From assembly GCF_030269925.1 (NCBI RefSeq), contig NC_085135.1, forward strand, positions 8,060,753 through 8,124,752: a stretch of 64,000 bases of DNA, read 5' to 3'. Source of the stretch: Bombyx mori. Its lineage: Eukaryota; Arthropoda; Insecta; Lepidoptera; Bombycidae. The notes under the pieces are model-generated. The model was not told the DNA's origin, did no database searches, and saw only the letters and a list, made by a program, of their open reading frames with translations. Of the stretch, positions 33,331 to 43,679 are shown one piece after another. The translations under genes were made by a program, and so were the position numbers. Position 1 is the stretch's first letter; every line of letters starts with the position of its first letter.

Positions 33331-34331
33331 TTACTGGTACCTAAAAAATCTAGTTCAATGCAAAATAGTGAATGGAGATTAGTAATTGACTATAGAAAAC
33401 TGAATAATTGTATAGAAGATGATAAATTCCCATTACCTGATATTACAGACATTTTAGAATCCTTGTCTGGTAGTATATATTTCACTCATTTAGATTTACA
33501 TCAAGGCTACTATAATGTTAAATTAGAAGAAAATAGTCGAAAATTCACTTCATTCTATTCTGGACAATACCAAATGACTCGAATGCCTATGGGATTAAAA
33601 ACGAGTCCAAGTTCCTTTTCTCGCATGATGAATATAGCTCTAGCGGGTCTCACTTACGAGAAATGTTTAATTTATTGCGATGATTTAATTTGTTTTGGCA
33701 GAAATCTAGAAATACATAATAAAAATTTACAAGACGTTTTCGAAAGATTGCGGAACGTTAATTTGAAATTGAATCCTGCTAAATGTGATTTCTTAAGAAA
33801 ACAGATTTTGTATCTAGGACACGTTATTTCAAGTGAAGGTATAAGGCCTGATCCTCAGAAAATAGAAACAGTAAAAAACTATCCATGTCCTAAAAGTACC
33901 GACGAAATAAAAAGATTCGTAGCTTTTACAAACTATTACAGAAAGTTTATTCCAAAATTTGCAGAAATTACATATCCTTTAAATATGTTAACAAGAAAAG
34001 GTGTGCCCTTTGAATGGAATAGTGAATGTCAGAAATCATTTGAAACATTAAAACAAAAATTAACATCCCCACCTGTTTTAGACTACCCTGATTTTTCTTT
34101 AAAAAATAAATTTATTGTACAAACTGATGCTTCAAAGAACGCATTGGGAATAATCTTATCAAATGAAAATGGTCGACCAATAGCTTATGCTAGTAGAAGT
34201 TTAAATAAAGGAGAAAGAAATTACCCAATTATTGAGAAAGAACTACTCGCGATAGTTTGGGCTCTAAAATATTTTCGACCGTACTTGTATAGCCGACCTT
34301 TTAAGGTACGCACGGATCATAAACCTTTAGT
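33331..34331 (+). pseudogene. G2 reverse transcriptase and RNase H (N-terminal part)
   Basis: The frame starts inside the RT at LVPKK, followed by WRLVIDYRKLN, HLDLHQGYYN, MPMGLKTSPSSFSRMM and the catalytic box LIYCDDLICF (YCDD in place of the more usual YLDD). RNase H begins VQTDASKNALGIIL and goes to RTDHKPLVYLF, where the (TTTA)n tail of LINE-B cuts it. The next residues are found at 56527. Confidence 0.88.
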
Positions 34332-34620
34332 TTATTTATTTATTTATTTATTACACTTCATGTAAAATTTACATTGGCGGACTTAATGCCTAAGGCATTC
34401 TCTACCAGTCAACCAAAGGTAGTGCAGAGTAAATAGTGGTAGGTGCAATGATATTTATATTAGGTAACGAATACATACAAAAAAAGTATATCTACATATA
34501 TACAAAATCACATATACATATACATACATACATATATACACACATACATACATATAATAGTTTATACAGTATTAAAAGGAATATATTAATAAATTTCCTT
34601 AACAAATAACTTCATCAAGT

Positions 34621-37569
34621 TCATGACGATTCCGCTAACTTTTCCAACAGCATTCGCCGAACCCTTAACTTGAACGTGCAGCGGTTAGTAATAGTCCTGA
34701 TCTCGAGAGGAAGCGCATTCCATAGCAGAACAGATTGCACGACGAAAGAGTTACGAACATAACTAGAACTATGTGTGGGACAACGAATTAATAGGCTATT
34801 GAGAGAACGTAGGGCCCGCTCATGGCTGGAGTGAAGATATTGAAAATAGGAAGTTAGATAGGAAGGAGGTTCGGGAGACATAAGTAAGGAATGAAGAGTC
34901 GTCAGTGTCCGTAAATTACGACGCTGGCGAATCGGTAGAAGTTTGAGCTGAGCACGATAGGAAGATATATGATCATATTTACGAAGATTAAAAATAAATC
35001 GAATGCAGTTATTAAGAAGACGATCAAGTTTATTAAGAAGGTCTGCATTCAGGTCAAAATAACACACATCACCATAATCAATTATAGAGAAGATCAAGCC
35101 TTGTACTAGCATAGTCTTGGTCGCTGATGGTAAGAAATTCTTGAGGCGATACAGAGCACGAAGAATTCCAGAGGTTCTTTGTCCAACGTAAGATACTTGA
35201 GCTTTCCAGTCGAGTGTGGAGTCTATGTAAAGGCCTAGGTTCTTAACCACGGAACTTAGGGGAATTGCTGTACCATTATAGAATATAGGTGGGAGTGACA
35301 TAGTAGTTAAGCGTTGGATCATACGAGGACTGCCCACAATAATGGCTTGGCATTTCGTTGGATTCACAGTTAAGCCAAACTTAGTTGACCAACTGCATAT
35401 GTAGTCCAGATCCTTATTTAGCTGGTTTATTGCCTGAGAAATAGACTCCACAGTCGTCTGTCTATAAAGCTGCAAGTCATCAGCATACAGATGATACGCA
35501 CACTGAAGATTATGTGTTAAGAAATTTATAAAAATAGAAAATAATAATGGAGACAAAATACCGCCCTGGGGCACGCCAGAGTTGACACTACACCAACTTG
35601 AAGAGGTGTCATCAATACGAGTACACTGCTGGCGTCCCCGAAGATATGATGAAAACCATTCCAGTGCTGTAGGAGAGATCATAATATAGGACAAAATAGA
35701 TAGGAGGATATCGTGATTGACGGCATTGAACGCATTTGAAAAATCAATTAGTACCAGTACTGTGACTTTAGTGTCTTGCATACCTGTCCTAATGTCGCCA
35801 ACCACTTTAAGGAGAGCGGAAACGGTGGAGTGACCTGGTCAGAAGCCAGACTGGTAAGGGCTCAATAGGTTGTTCCGGAAAATAAACTGCGACAATTGTT
35901 TGTGTACGCAGGCCTCGATCACCTTGGATAGAAAGGGAAGAATAGATATGGGCCTGAAGTGATTTGGAAGGGAAGGGTTAGGAATTTTAGGTAAAGGAAG
36001 AACATAAGCCTTACGCCACAATGAAGGAAAAGAGCCTGATGATAGGGAAAAATTTGTGATGTGCCATATAGCTGGCAGAAGATGATCCAGGATTGTGACG
36101 ATCATACGGCGACTTATATTGTCACAACCCACTGCGTTCGATTTTATGGACAGGATAATATTTTTGATCTCATCCACAGCAACCGAAGAAAATTCAAAGA
36201 AGTCAACATTAAGTCGAGACAAACCATTCAGGTAGTTCAAGGTGCGACATTTCGTTTGATTATTTAGTGGTGTAGCAGAGGAGAAATGAAAGTTGATGTC
36301 ATTCAAACTTATCGTCGCCTGAAAATCAGAGTGACGCTGTCTGCCAATACCCAGAGTTCCAAGGAATTTCCAAATATCGGCAGGCGAAGCGGAATTTATG
36401 TTTTCTAGAATGTGGCGTCGTTTAGCGTTACGTATCATCTGATTGCACCGGTTCCTCGACACTTTAAATTTAGTCCAGTTATCATTACACCGATTCCTCC
36501 TAAATTTTCGAAAAGCCCGATCCCGGCGCCTCATAGCCATCCGAATACCTTCAGTCATCCAAGGAGCTGGTGGGCGTTTCAGTTTAATTTTTCTGATAGG
36601 CGCATGAGTGTTGTAAAACCCAAGGACAACCTCATTGAATATGTGAACCTTTTCATCTACCGAGGGTGAAGATATTAGTTGGTCCCAGTCCACTTTAGAA
36701 GCGTCTTTGCATAGATTTTCCTTATTCATACGACCAAAACTACGCATGGACAAAACCCTGGGCTGTGGTTTAGGAGGTTTAATCGTATAGGATAAAAAGA
36801 TGAGGTCGTGATGGGAAAAACCAGGAGCAGGATATTGACCGTGAGTGGGTACAGAGGTAGGAGTGGAGGTCAGCATTAGGTCTAGCCAAGTATCATCGCC
36901 ATTAATGTTGTGGTGAGTAGCCTGTAGAGGCAAGACATGAAGACCAGTAGACCCAATGATTTCCTGAAGTTTACGGGAACGAGAGGACAAAGGAGCTATG
37001 AAGTTGGTGTTGAAATCACCCATGAAAATGTGATGTGAATAATCTGACCCTAAAGATTCCAGAATCGGCTCGAGACTGGAGAAGTAGTCGACGTTGGGGG
37101 GACAGTATACGACACCGAGAACAATTTTTGCTCCCTTCATAGAAATTTCAAGAAAGAGATATTCCACAGGTGTAGAAGAATCAGCAGACGAGCAAGCTAT
37201 TGTTTTATAAGAAATGTTACTGCGGAGATATATAGCAACGCCGCCCCCTCGGGCATCGATACGATCATTCCGTATTAAAGTAAAGCCATCGAGAGGGTAG
37301 ATAGCAGAAGGTAAATGAGGCTTAAGCCAACTCTCAGAAATCAAGACAGCATGAACGTTAGTGTTAGTGAAAGTAATGAATAAGTCATTGTAGTGACTTG
37401 GTATACTTTGAGCATTAATGTGACATACATTTAAAAGGCAGTCAGATGATTTATCAAACGTCTGCCGTATACAGTCTCCAAGGGAATCGGGAAGTGAACA
37501 ATAACTATCGTTATCAGATGACAGCATAGAATCATTAGCAGAAAGAAACGAATCATCAATACATTCCAT
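34621..37569 (-). pseudogene. LINE-B ORF2: endonuclease + RT with one nonsense codon
   Basis: 982 codons in a single frame, broken only by TGA at 35841-35839 in SGF(stop)PGHS, where related elements have Arg; CGA to TGA is a C-to-T change. Endonuclease: HINAQSIPSHY, LISESWL, GVVYCPPN, MGDFNTNF, FSHHDLIF. RT: FRPISILPFLSK, LIDFSNAFNAVNHD, GVPQGGILSPLLFS and YADDLQLY. Start at 37569 (MECIDDSF); the solo LTR begins 7 bases upstream. Everything else looks functional, so the element died by point mutation. Confidence 0.9.
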
Positions 37570-37575
37570 TGTATA

Positions 37576-37948
37576 TGACGGCGTTAACGATATTTATGTT
37601 ATATAGCACGTGCAATAGGAGTGACTCACACAAGCCAGGTGCGCCGGCCGTGTCGTTCCACTCGTAAACAACAGCTGCAACAGAAGTGACTCATAAGCCA
37701 GCTGCGCCGGCTAGTATAAAAAGGCGGAACGTGCCTTGAAATGAACATTCGTTGGACTGCGTTTGCCTGGTGCACTTACTATATCCGTGTTACGTTGTGT
37801 GATTCAGTGACTGTTGTACGTACTGGTTAAAGTTGGACAAGTGTTAAAGTGAATTGTTAAGATAACATATTGTTGATTAAATCAGAAACCAAAGGTGACA
37901 TCGTTTTACTTGGTGTTCAACAAGATAATATCTACCCTCAAGCTTACA
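37576..37948 (+). repeat. Solo LTR of the TGACGG family
   Basis: 373 bp, TGACGGCGTT...CTTACA, flanked by TATA on both sides (37572-37575, 37949-37952). It contains a TATAAAAAGGCGG promoter motif. It matches the LTRs at 41166 and 45025 with a few differences. A solo LTR with duplication indicates LTR-LTR recombination after insertion. Confidence 0.9.
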
Positions 37949-37990
37949 TATACAAATTAAATATAACAGAATAATATAACTATAACTATA

Positions 37991-38434
37991 TGTCGGCGCA
38001 AATATGACTATTTACCTACTGATCATCAACTAATTACTCTGTGATAAGAAATTGATGTTAAACAGTTCCTTTTATTGTAATTTCAATACTTTAAAACGTG
38101 TTTGAAAAACGTGTAAACCCGCTCACGTGTTTGAAAAACGTGTAAACACGCTCACGTGTTTAAAACGTGTCAACACGCTCACGGGTACGAAGCCCCATAA
38201 ATACGGCCGTGCTGTCTAGCACTGATTGATTCGTGTCCGAGCCGTTGTACTGTACGGATATCTCTGTAACGTTGTTATGCTTCTCGTGCAATATACGAAG
38301 TTTTCGTGAAGTTCTCGTGAAGTTTTGTTTCGGAAACCCAAACATGAGTCATTCGTCAACAAATTAATGACCGTGACGTCAGTAATGCTGACGTCACACT
38401 TTTTAAAAACATCACGGCGGTCCCTTCTCCGTCA
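37991..38434 (+). repeat. 5' LTR of the minisatellite-carrying element
   Basis: 444 bp. It contains a tandem array (38095-38183) of about three 29-bp units with ACGTGTTTGAAAAACGTG cores, producing repeated CACGTG boxes. It also has a CCATAAATA TATA-like box and two TGACGTCA palindromes near the 3' end. It is the same as the 3' LTR for about the first 360 bp, then diverges. Confidence 0.9.
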
Positions 38435-38721
38435 TCAGAAGCGGGATCACACGCCGCCTCCGCTCAGCAACAACCTTGTGACCAGATAACCGTATCGGCG
38501 GATAATGACTACCCTCCAGCATCAGCCGATAAGCCTGTACCGTCTGCTTCACAAATCAGCATGGTCGAGCGACGGAATCAACAATCAACTGATTAATGAA
38601 TACAAAAGATAAGTTTTTATTTTTGATTACTAAAATTTCACCACAAAATTCATCTGAAGACCATGATATCCTTACACAACGAACAACACCTTACACATTC
38701 TTATCCCACCTTCAATAAATT

Positions 38722-38823
38722 ATGAGAACCTCCGAGAAATCTACGAGAACCTCCGAGAAATCTACGAGAACCTCCGAGAAATCTACGAAAACCTCCGAGA
38801 ACCCTACAATAAAATCGCATTAA
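38722..38823 (+). repeat. 21-bp tandem repeat forming a small open frame
   Basis: About four copies of a 21-bp unit (GAGAACCTCCGAGAAATCTAC pattern). An ATG at 38722 reads through it as repeats of Arg-Thr-Ser-Glu-Lys-Ser-Thr and stops at 38821-38823 (33 codons). Coding use is unproven; a unit length divisible by three keeps the frame open by itself. Confidence 0.55.
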
Positions 38824-38866
38824 TAGTCTCAAACTTACATAGTTACAAGTAACGCAAGTATAACAG

Positions 38867-39118
38867 ATGCGCTACTCAGAGAAACTTTTTATTCCTGCAG
38901 ATCAATGGGAATCAAAGAAAACCTACGAGAATCAACGAGGCTGGTGCAGAGCGCGCACCGCCCAAGTGGGATCACATGCCGCCTCCGCTGAGCAACAACC
39001 TGGAGACCAGATAACCGTATCGGCGGAAGAAGACTACCCACCAGCATCAGCCGATGAACCTCTACCATCTACTTCACAAACCAGGATGGTCGAACAACAA
39101 AATCAACAATCGGCATAA
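38867..39118 (+). CDS. Small ORF of unknown function in the non-autonomous LTR element
   Basis: 83 codons. Its last about 60 residues (GSHAASAEQQPGDQITVSAE ... MVEQQNQQS) are a second copy of a stretch encoded at about 38447-38597 right after the 5' LTR (same pattern: GSHAASAQQQPCDQITVSAD, then MVERRNQQS). Conservation of reading frame between the two copies hints that it once coded for protein, but there is no domain I recognise. It may equally be a DNA-level duplication of the element's leader. Confidence 0.35.
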   Translation: MRYSEKLFIPADQWESKKTYENQRGWCRARTAQVGSHAASAEQQPGDQITVSAEEDYPPASADEPLPSTSQTRMVEQQNQQSA

Positions 39119-39150
39119 GGATAAGTTTTTATTTTTGATTAATAAAATTA

Positions 39151-39958
39151 CGCCACCACATGAGTACCACAGTGTACGCCACCACATGAGTACCACAGTG
39201 TACGCCACCACATGAGTACCACAGTGTACGCCACCACATGAGTACCACAGTGTACGCCCACTACATAAGTACCACAGTGTACGCCCACTACATAAGTACC
39301 ACAGTGTACGCCCACTGCATAAGTACCACAGTGTACGTCCACTACATAAGTACCACAGTGTACGTCCACTACATAAGTACCACAGTGTACGTCCACTACA
39401 TAAGTACCACAGTGTACGTCCACTATATAAGTACCACAGTGTACGTCCACTACATAAGTACCACAGTGTGCGTCCACTACATAAGTACCACAGTGTGCGT
39501 CCACTACATAAGTACCACAGTGTACGTCCACTACATAAGTACCACAGTGTACGTCCACTACATAAGTACCACAGTGTACGCCCACTACATAAGTACCACA
39601 GTGTACGCCCACTGCATAAGTACCACAGTGTACGTCCACTACATAAGTACCACAGTGTACGTCCACTACATAAGTACCACAGTGTACGCCCACTACATAA
39701 GTACCACAGTGTACGTCCACTACATAAGTACCACAGTGTACGTCCACTACATAAGTACCACAGTGTACGTCCACTATATAAGTACCACAGTGTACGTCCA
39801 CTACATAAGTACCACAGTGTGCGTCCACTACATAAGTACCACAGTGTGCGTCCACTACATAAGTACCACAGTGTACGTCCACTACATAAGTACCACAGTG
39901 TACGTCCACTACATAAGTACCACAGTGTACGTCCACTACATAGTACCACAGTGTACGT
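39151..39958. repeat. Minisatellite, 26/27-bp units, about 30 copies
   Basis: About four 26-bp units (CGCCACCACATGAGT variant) are followed by 26 units, 25 of 27 bp and a final 26-bp one, with the common core AGTACCACAGTGTACG and CCACTACATA variants. Because 27 is a multiple of three, several frames on both strands stay open for over 200 codons; these are not genes. Variant order shows a higher-order duplication: units 2-12 reappear as units 13-25 with two extra units. Confidence 0.95.
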
Positions 39959-40131
39959 CACAATATAAAACTACACAAAATAAGTTACTTTCAAAGTAAC
40001 ATAAAAAGGTACACAGATACCAATCTCAGAAACAGACATTCCATTGTTTCAGATGGACTCCAAGAACTCTCTGGTGATACACCATACATGGGCGGCTGGT
40101 GCAGAGCGCGCACCGCCTGTCAGTATGGCCG

Positions 40132-40575
40132 TGTCGGCGCAAATATGACTATTTACCTACTGATCATCAACTAATTACTCTGTGATAAGAAATTGATGTT
40201 AAACAGTTCCTTTTATTGTAATTTCAATACTTTAAAACGTGTTTGAAAAACGTGTAAACCCGCTCACGTGTTTGAAAAACGTGTAAACACGCTCACGTGT
40301 TTAAAACGTGTCAACACGCTCACGGGTACGAAGCCCCATAAATACGGCCGTGCTGTCTAGCACTGATTGATTCGTGTCCGAGCCGTTGTACTGTACGGAT
40401 ATCTCTGTAACGTTGTTATGCTTCTCGTGCAATATACGAAGTTTTCGTGAAGTTCTCGTGAAGTTTTGTTTCGGAAACCCAAACATGAGTCATTCGTCAA
40501 GAAAGTGATGACCGCGACGTCAGCGGTGCTGACGTCACACTTTTTACAAACAATACGGACGTCCCTACTCCGTCA
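40132..40575 (+). repeat. 3' LTR of the minisatellite-carrying element
   Basis: 444 bp. The first about 360 bp appear identical to the 5' LTR; the last about 80 bp have roughly 13 substitutions. The same CACGTG array is at about 40236-40324. One of the two TGACGTCA sites is changed to CGACGTCA. Confidence 0.9.
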
Positions 40576-41165
40576 TATACTATTATAATAAAATAAATAA
40601 ATAAATATATAAAATAAACTAAAATAAATATAACTATACTACCATAAAATAAAAATAAGGATTAAGTTTAAAAGTAATGCACGCGCAATGTCTCTGCACC
40701 ACCCGCCAGCTGATATACACAGGATGATGAAACAAAACAAAAAAAAAATTACAATACCTTATAAAACAGAAACAGAAAATAAAGAATATTAATAACGAAA
40801 AACATAATAAAGGCCATAATTTACAATAAAAAAAAACAATTAATTAGAATAATAAAGAACAAATCTCCACAACAATATTCTGATTAAAACTTCAAAAAAA
40901 CAAGGCAAATTTTATCTGTGAACGCAGTCAATTAAAACAGTCTGTCAAGTGTCAAATTTACAGAATTAATTATTTTAACAAGACTACCCACAAACACATT
41001 AACATTTGCCAATGACAATATTATACTCCGTGATGCCACTAATCTACCCACGAAACATATCAACATCAACAATACGTGAATAAAAGTAAAAGTGAAAAAT
41101 AATAAATCCAATGGTAAACATTTAAATCATCAAATCATAAATTGTGAAATGAAAATAATGATATA

Positions 41166-41539
41166 TGACGGCGTTAACGATATTTATGTTATATAGCACG
41201 TGCAATAGGAGTGACTCACACAAGCCAGGTGCGCCGGCCGTGTCGTTCCACTCGTAAACAACAGCTGCAACAGAAGTGACTCATAAGCCAGCTGCGCCGG
41301 CTAGTATAAAAAGGCGGAACGTGCCTTGAAATGAACATTCGTTGGACTGCGTTTGCCTGGTGCACTTACTATATCCTTGTTACGTTGTGTGATTCAGTGA
41401 CTGTTGTACGTACTGGTTAAAGTTGGACAAGTGTTAAAGTGAATTGTTACGATAACATATTGTTGATTAAATCAGGAATCAAAAAGTGACATCGTTTTAC
41501 TTGGTGTTCAACAAGATAATATCTACCCTCAAGCTAACA
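41166..41539 (+). repeat. 5' LTR, TGACGG family
   Basis: TGACGGCG...AAGCTAACA, 374 bp. Promoter motif TATAAAAAGG at about 41305. It is immediately followed by TCAGAAGTGGGATC. Confidence 0.93.
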
Positions 41540-41573
41540 TCAGAAGTGGGATCAGGACTCTACTCTCACTGGC

Positions 41574-41858
41574 ATGACGTGTTTGAACATGTTCGAAGTA
41601 CAGCAAAAAAAACATGATGCAGATCAGAATACTAGTAGTGGTACGCCACAAGAGCGTGAATGCAGCATACGTAAGTCGTGTAATAACGTCTCTGTTACCT
41701 CGATGGAAGATCTGAGCCACGAAGAAATCGTCACATCTTACGTTCTGGCTCATGTTGCCCAGTTTGACTGTCGACTTCATCACATGGCATTTACTAACGG
41801 AAATACAACACGTAACAAGCTATTGCAAGAAATTAAGGCAAGTGCAAATCTCAAGTGA
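41574..41858 (+). CDS. Gag-like N-terminal ORF of the TGACGG element
   Basis: 94 codons (MTCLNMFEVQQKKHDADQN ... LLQEIKASANLK) directly after the primer-site region, where gag should begin. No domain is recognisable. Position alone suggests a Gag N-terminus; it stops before any capsid motif. Confidence 0.35.
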   Translation: MTCLNMFEVQQKKHDADQNTSSGTPQERECSIRKSCNNVSVTSMEDLSHEEIVTSYVLAHVAQFDCRLHHMAFTNGNTTRNKLLQEIKASANLK

Positions 41859-42043
41859 AACTTCGATCGCAATAATGGATCTGTCATGACGAGTGGGTAG
41901 TTCCGACACGAATCGTTTTTAAGCCAATGACTACTGCTAGAGTTACATGGCACTAGTACAGTAAACCAGGACATGAGACTGTGAATTGTCGCTGAAATTT
42001 TAGAATCTACTCGATTCAATACCAATAACACTACACGCTCGAT

Positions 42044-42720
42044 GACTTCGGGCTCCAGCAAGCAAGCAAACAAGAAAGCAAGCAAGTTTCCGTGGGGAAG
42101 AAAAATTGACACATCTGAAGTCGTCGTGACCTGTAAGATAAGACGTCCGGTGCGTTCGTGTCTGGCGATGCGGCGGTGTTCGGGTTCCGCTGGCGGATGC
42201 AGGTTTTTTCGGTGAAGTGCGTGCTTGTGCGTGCTTGACATGTGTTCGCGGTTGGCTTCCTCAGTGTGGGAGTAACATCTTGTAAGAGAGGTGGAACCCG
42301 TAAAATTGTAGTTTGCGTGGTGGCTGGTAAGATTTGTTGCGGTAAGAAGTTTGCATGGTGGTAAAATGTCTTGTGAGTCTGCACAGGTAGCCGGAGGTGA
42401 GACTTCCGCGGTCGCGGCGCACCCAGTCCGCGAGAACCGGGCAGATCGCCTCGACGGTACGGAGGCCGGCCGACGGGTCCGCCAAACGACGAGACCACGC
42501 CTCCAGCACGAACTGCCGATATTGGAGCCCCCGCGCTCCGGCTGCACTTGCGCTAGGGCGCGCCGCCTCGTAGGAGACTGTGAGGTATCATTGAATAACT
42601 CTGACTGCGATCGCGCGCTGCCGGCGTCGCAGCGCGGCGACGTTCTCGTGGGTAAGGACGTGGCACCAGACGGGTGCTCCGTATAGTGCCATCGACCGCA
42701 CGGGTACCATCACCCTGCCT
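42044..42720 (-). pseudogene. R1-clade LINE fragment (RT C-terminus and 3' UTR)
   Basis: The minus strand from 42720 reads MALYGAPVWCHVLTHENVAALRR in pieces, then LEAWSRRLADPSAG and PVLADWVRRDRGSLT, the connector after the RT in R1-clade ORF2. Stops and frameshifts break it. Leftward it passes into non-coding sequence ending in TTGC-like repeats (42050-42090), a plausible LINE tail. Confidence 0.6.
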
Positions 42721-42881
42721 ATTTCTGCCGTGAAGCAGTGGTGTATTTCGGTTTGAAGGGTGGGGCAGCGGTTGTAACTATACTGAGACCTTAGAACTTC
42801 TATCTCAAGGTGTTTGGTGCGTTTACGCTGTGGATGTCTATGGTAACCACTTAACACAAGGTGGGCTGTGAGCTCGTCCAC
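42703..42881 (+). mobile_element. Truncated Bm1 SINE fragment
   Basis: Matches the 3' half of the SINE at 20417-20882 in the opposite orientation (CACCCTGCCTATTTCTGCCG through GGGCTGTGAGCTCGTCCAC). It lacks the tRNA-like head and any poly(A) tail. Confidence 0.8.
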
Positions 42882-42914
42882 ACATTAATACGAAGAGCAT
42901 AATCAAACGAAATT

Positions 42915-43116
42915 AGATACGAAGTTTAAAGGGCCGTTTAAAGTAGTTGAAGTATTGGATGGTGTCGATTTAACTTTGACTCTCACACATTCGCTTAAGG
43001 CTCGAGCTGCTACTTGCCTCGCAAAAATACAGCCTGGTAAGATATCCTGGCCTACTATTAAAGAGATGCTGACAAAATTATCTAATGATGCAAGACCACT
43101 TCGACCTGGTTATTAA
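42915..43116 (+). pseudogene. Gypsy integrase C-terminus (GPF/Y-like) remnant
   Basis: The frame reads LDTKFKGPFKVVEVLDG then LTLTHSLKARAATCLAKIQ and stops after RPLRPGY. The KFKGPF segment is the GPY/F motif found after the gypsy integrase core. It lies upstream of the gag remnant, the reverse of normal order. Confidence 0.6.
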
Positions 43117-43679
43117 ATTTGAAATGGAAAGCAAAAAGGGACCAGCTGAAGCCGGTATCCGGCTATGGCAACTTATAAAGAAGATTCCCGACGCTAATGT
43201 GCCAGAACAAATAGCCACCGGATTTGTTATATCAATACTGTCGCAGTGTGATGAAAGAATCCGTCGGGAATTGAACTCTGTCGTTATTACCACAAAAAAT
43301 CGTCTATTTCACACATTACGTGGCTTTACCCTCAAAAGAAAAAACGAAGATCCTGATAAAGAACCAAAACGCTCTCGAAGTTTTTTTCCGTGGAAGCCGC
43401 CATTTCTGCGGAAAACCTGGGCATCGTGCCGAAGGGTGTTGCGACAGATACTGCTCTCAAACTTTTTTCGATATTCTAGCAAAACCTGAACAACCTCCTC
43501 ATCCGTGGGCGCCCGGCTCTCGCCTGCAAGTCAGCTGTTACGTGTGCGGTGATGCGAGTCATGTAGCTTCTGGGTGTTCCATGCGCTACAAGAAGAAAAA
43601 CGACACTGCTCCAGGTGCTGTGGCAGGTGCAACCAGAGACGTCAACGTGTGTTCCAGAGCTTTAGTGTGTTACAGATAA
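43085..43679 (+). pseudogene. Gag remnant with two zinc knuckles, frameshifted
   Basis: One frame (43085-43489) gives capsid-like sequence (PEQIATGFVISILSQCDERIRREL). A second frame (43320-43679) carries CGKPGHRAEGC and CYVCGDASHVASGC. A frameshift near 43380 separates them. Typical gypsy Gag C-terminus; non-functional here. Confidence 0.65.

Larger units (their letters stand above)
37991..40575 (+). mobile_element. Non-autonomous LTR element carrying a 27-bp minisatellite
   Basis: Two direct 444-bp LTRs (37991-38434, 40132-40575), both TGTCGGCGC...CCGTCA, flanked by TATA (37987-37990, 40576-40579). The interior of about 1.7 kb has no gag or pol. It starts TCAGAAGCGGGATC and ends GTCAGTATGGCCG, both shared with the neighbouring 41166-45398 element (TCAGAAGTGGGATC, GTCAGTATGGCCG), so the same replication machinery probably moved both. 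TCAGAAGTGGGAT resembles part of a tRNA-Leu-complementary primer site (inference). Confidence 0.88.

Noticed and set aside
39151..39958. A CRISPR array
   Set aside because: Units are contiguous 26/27-bp tandem copies without unique spacers, in a eukaryotic context inside an LTR element.
39074..39999. Long open frames of 166-295 codons on both strands with nine-residue repeats
   Set aside because: They are produced by a 27-bp tandem repeat whose length is a multiple of three and which lacks stops in several frames. There is no start context or conservation to favour one.
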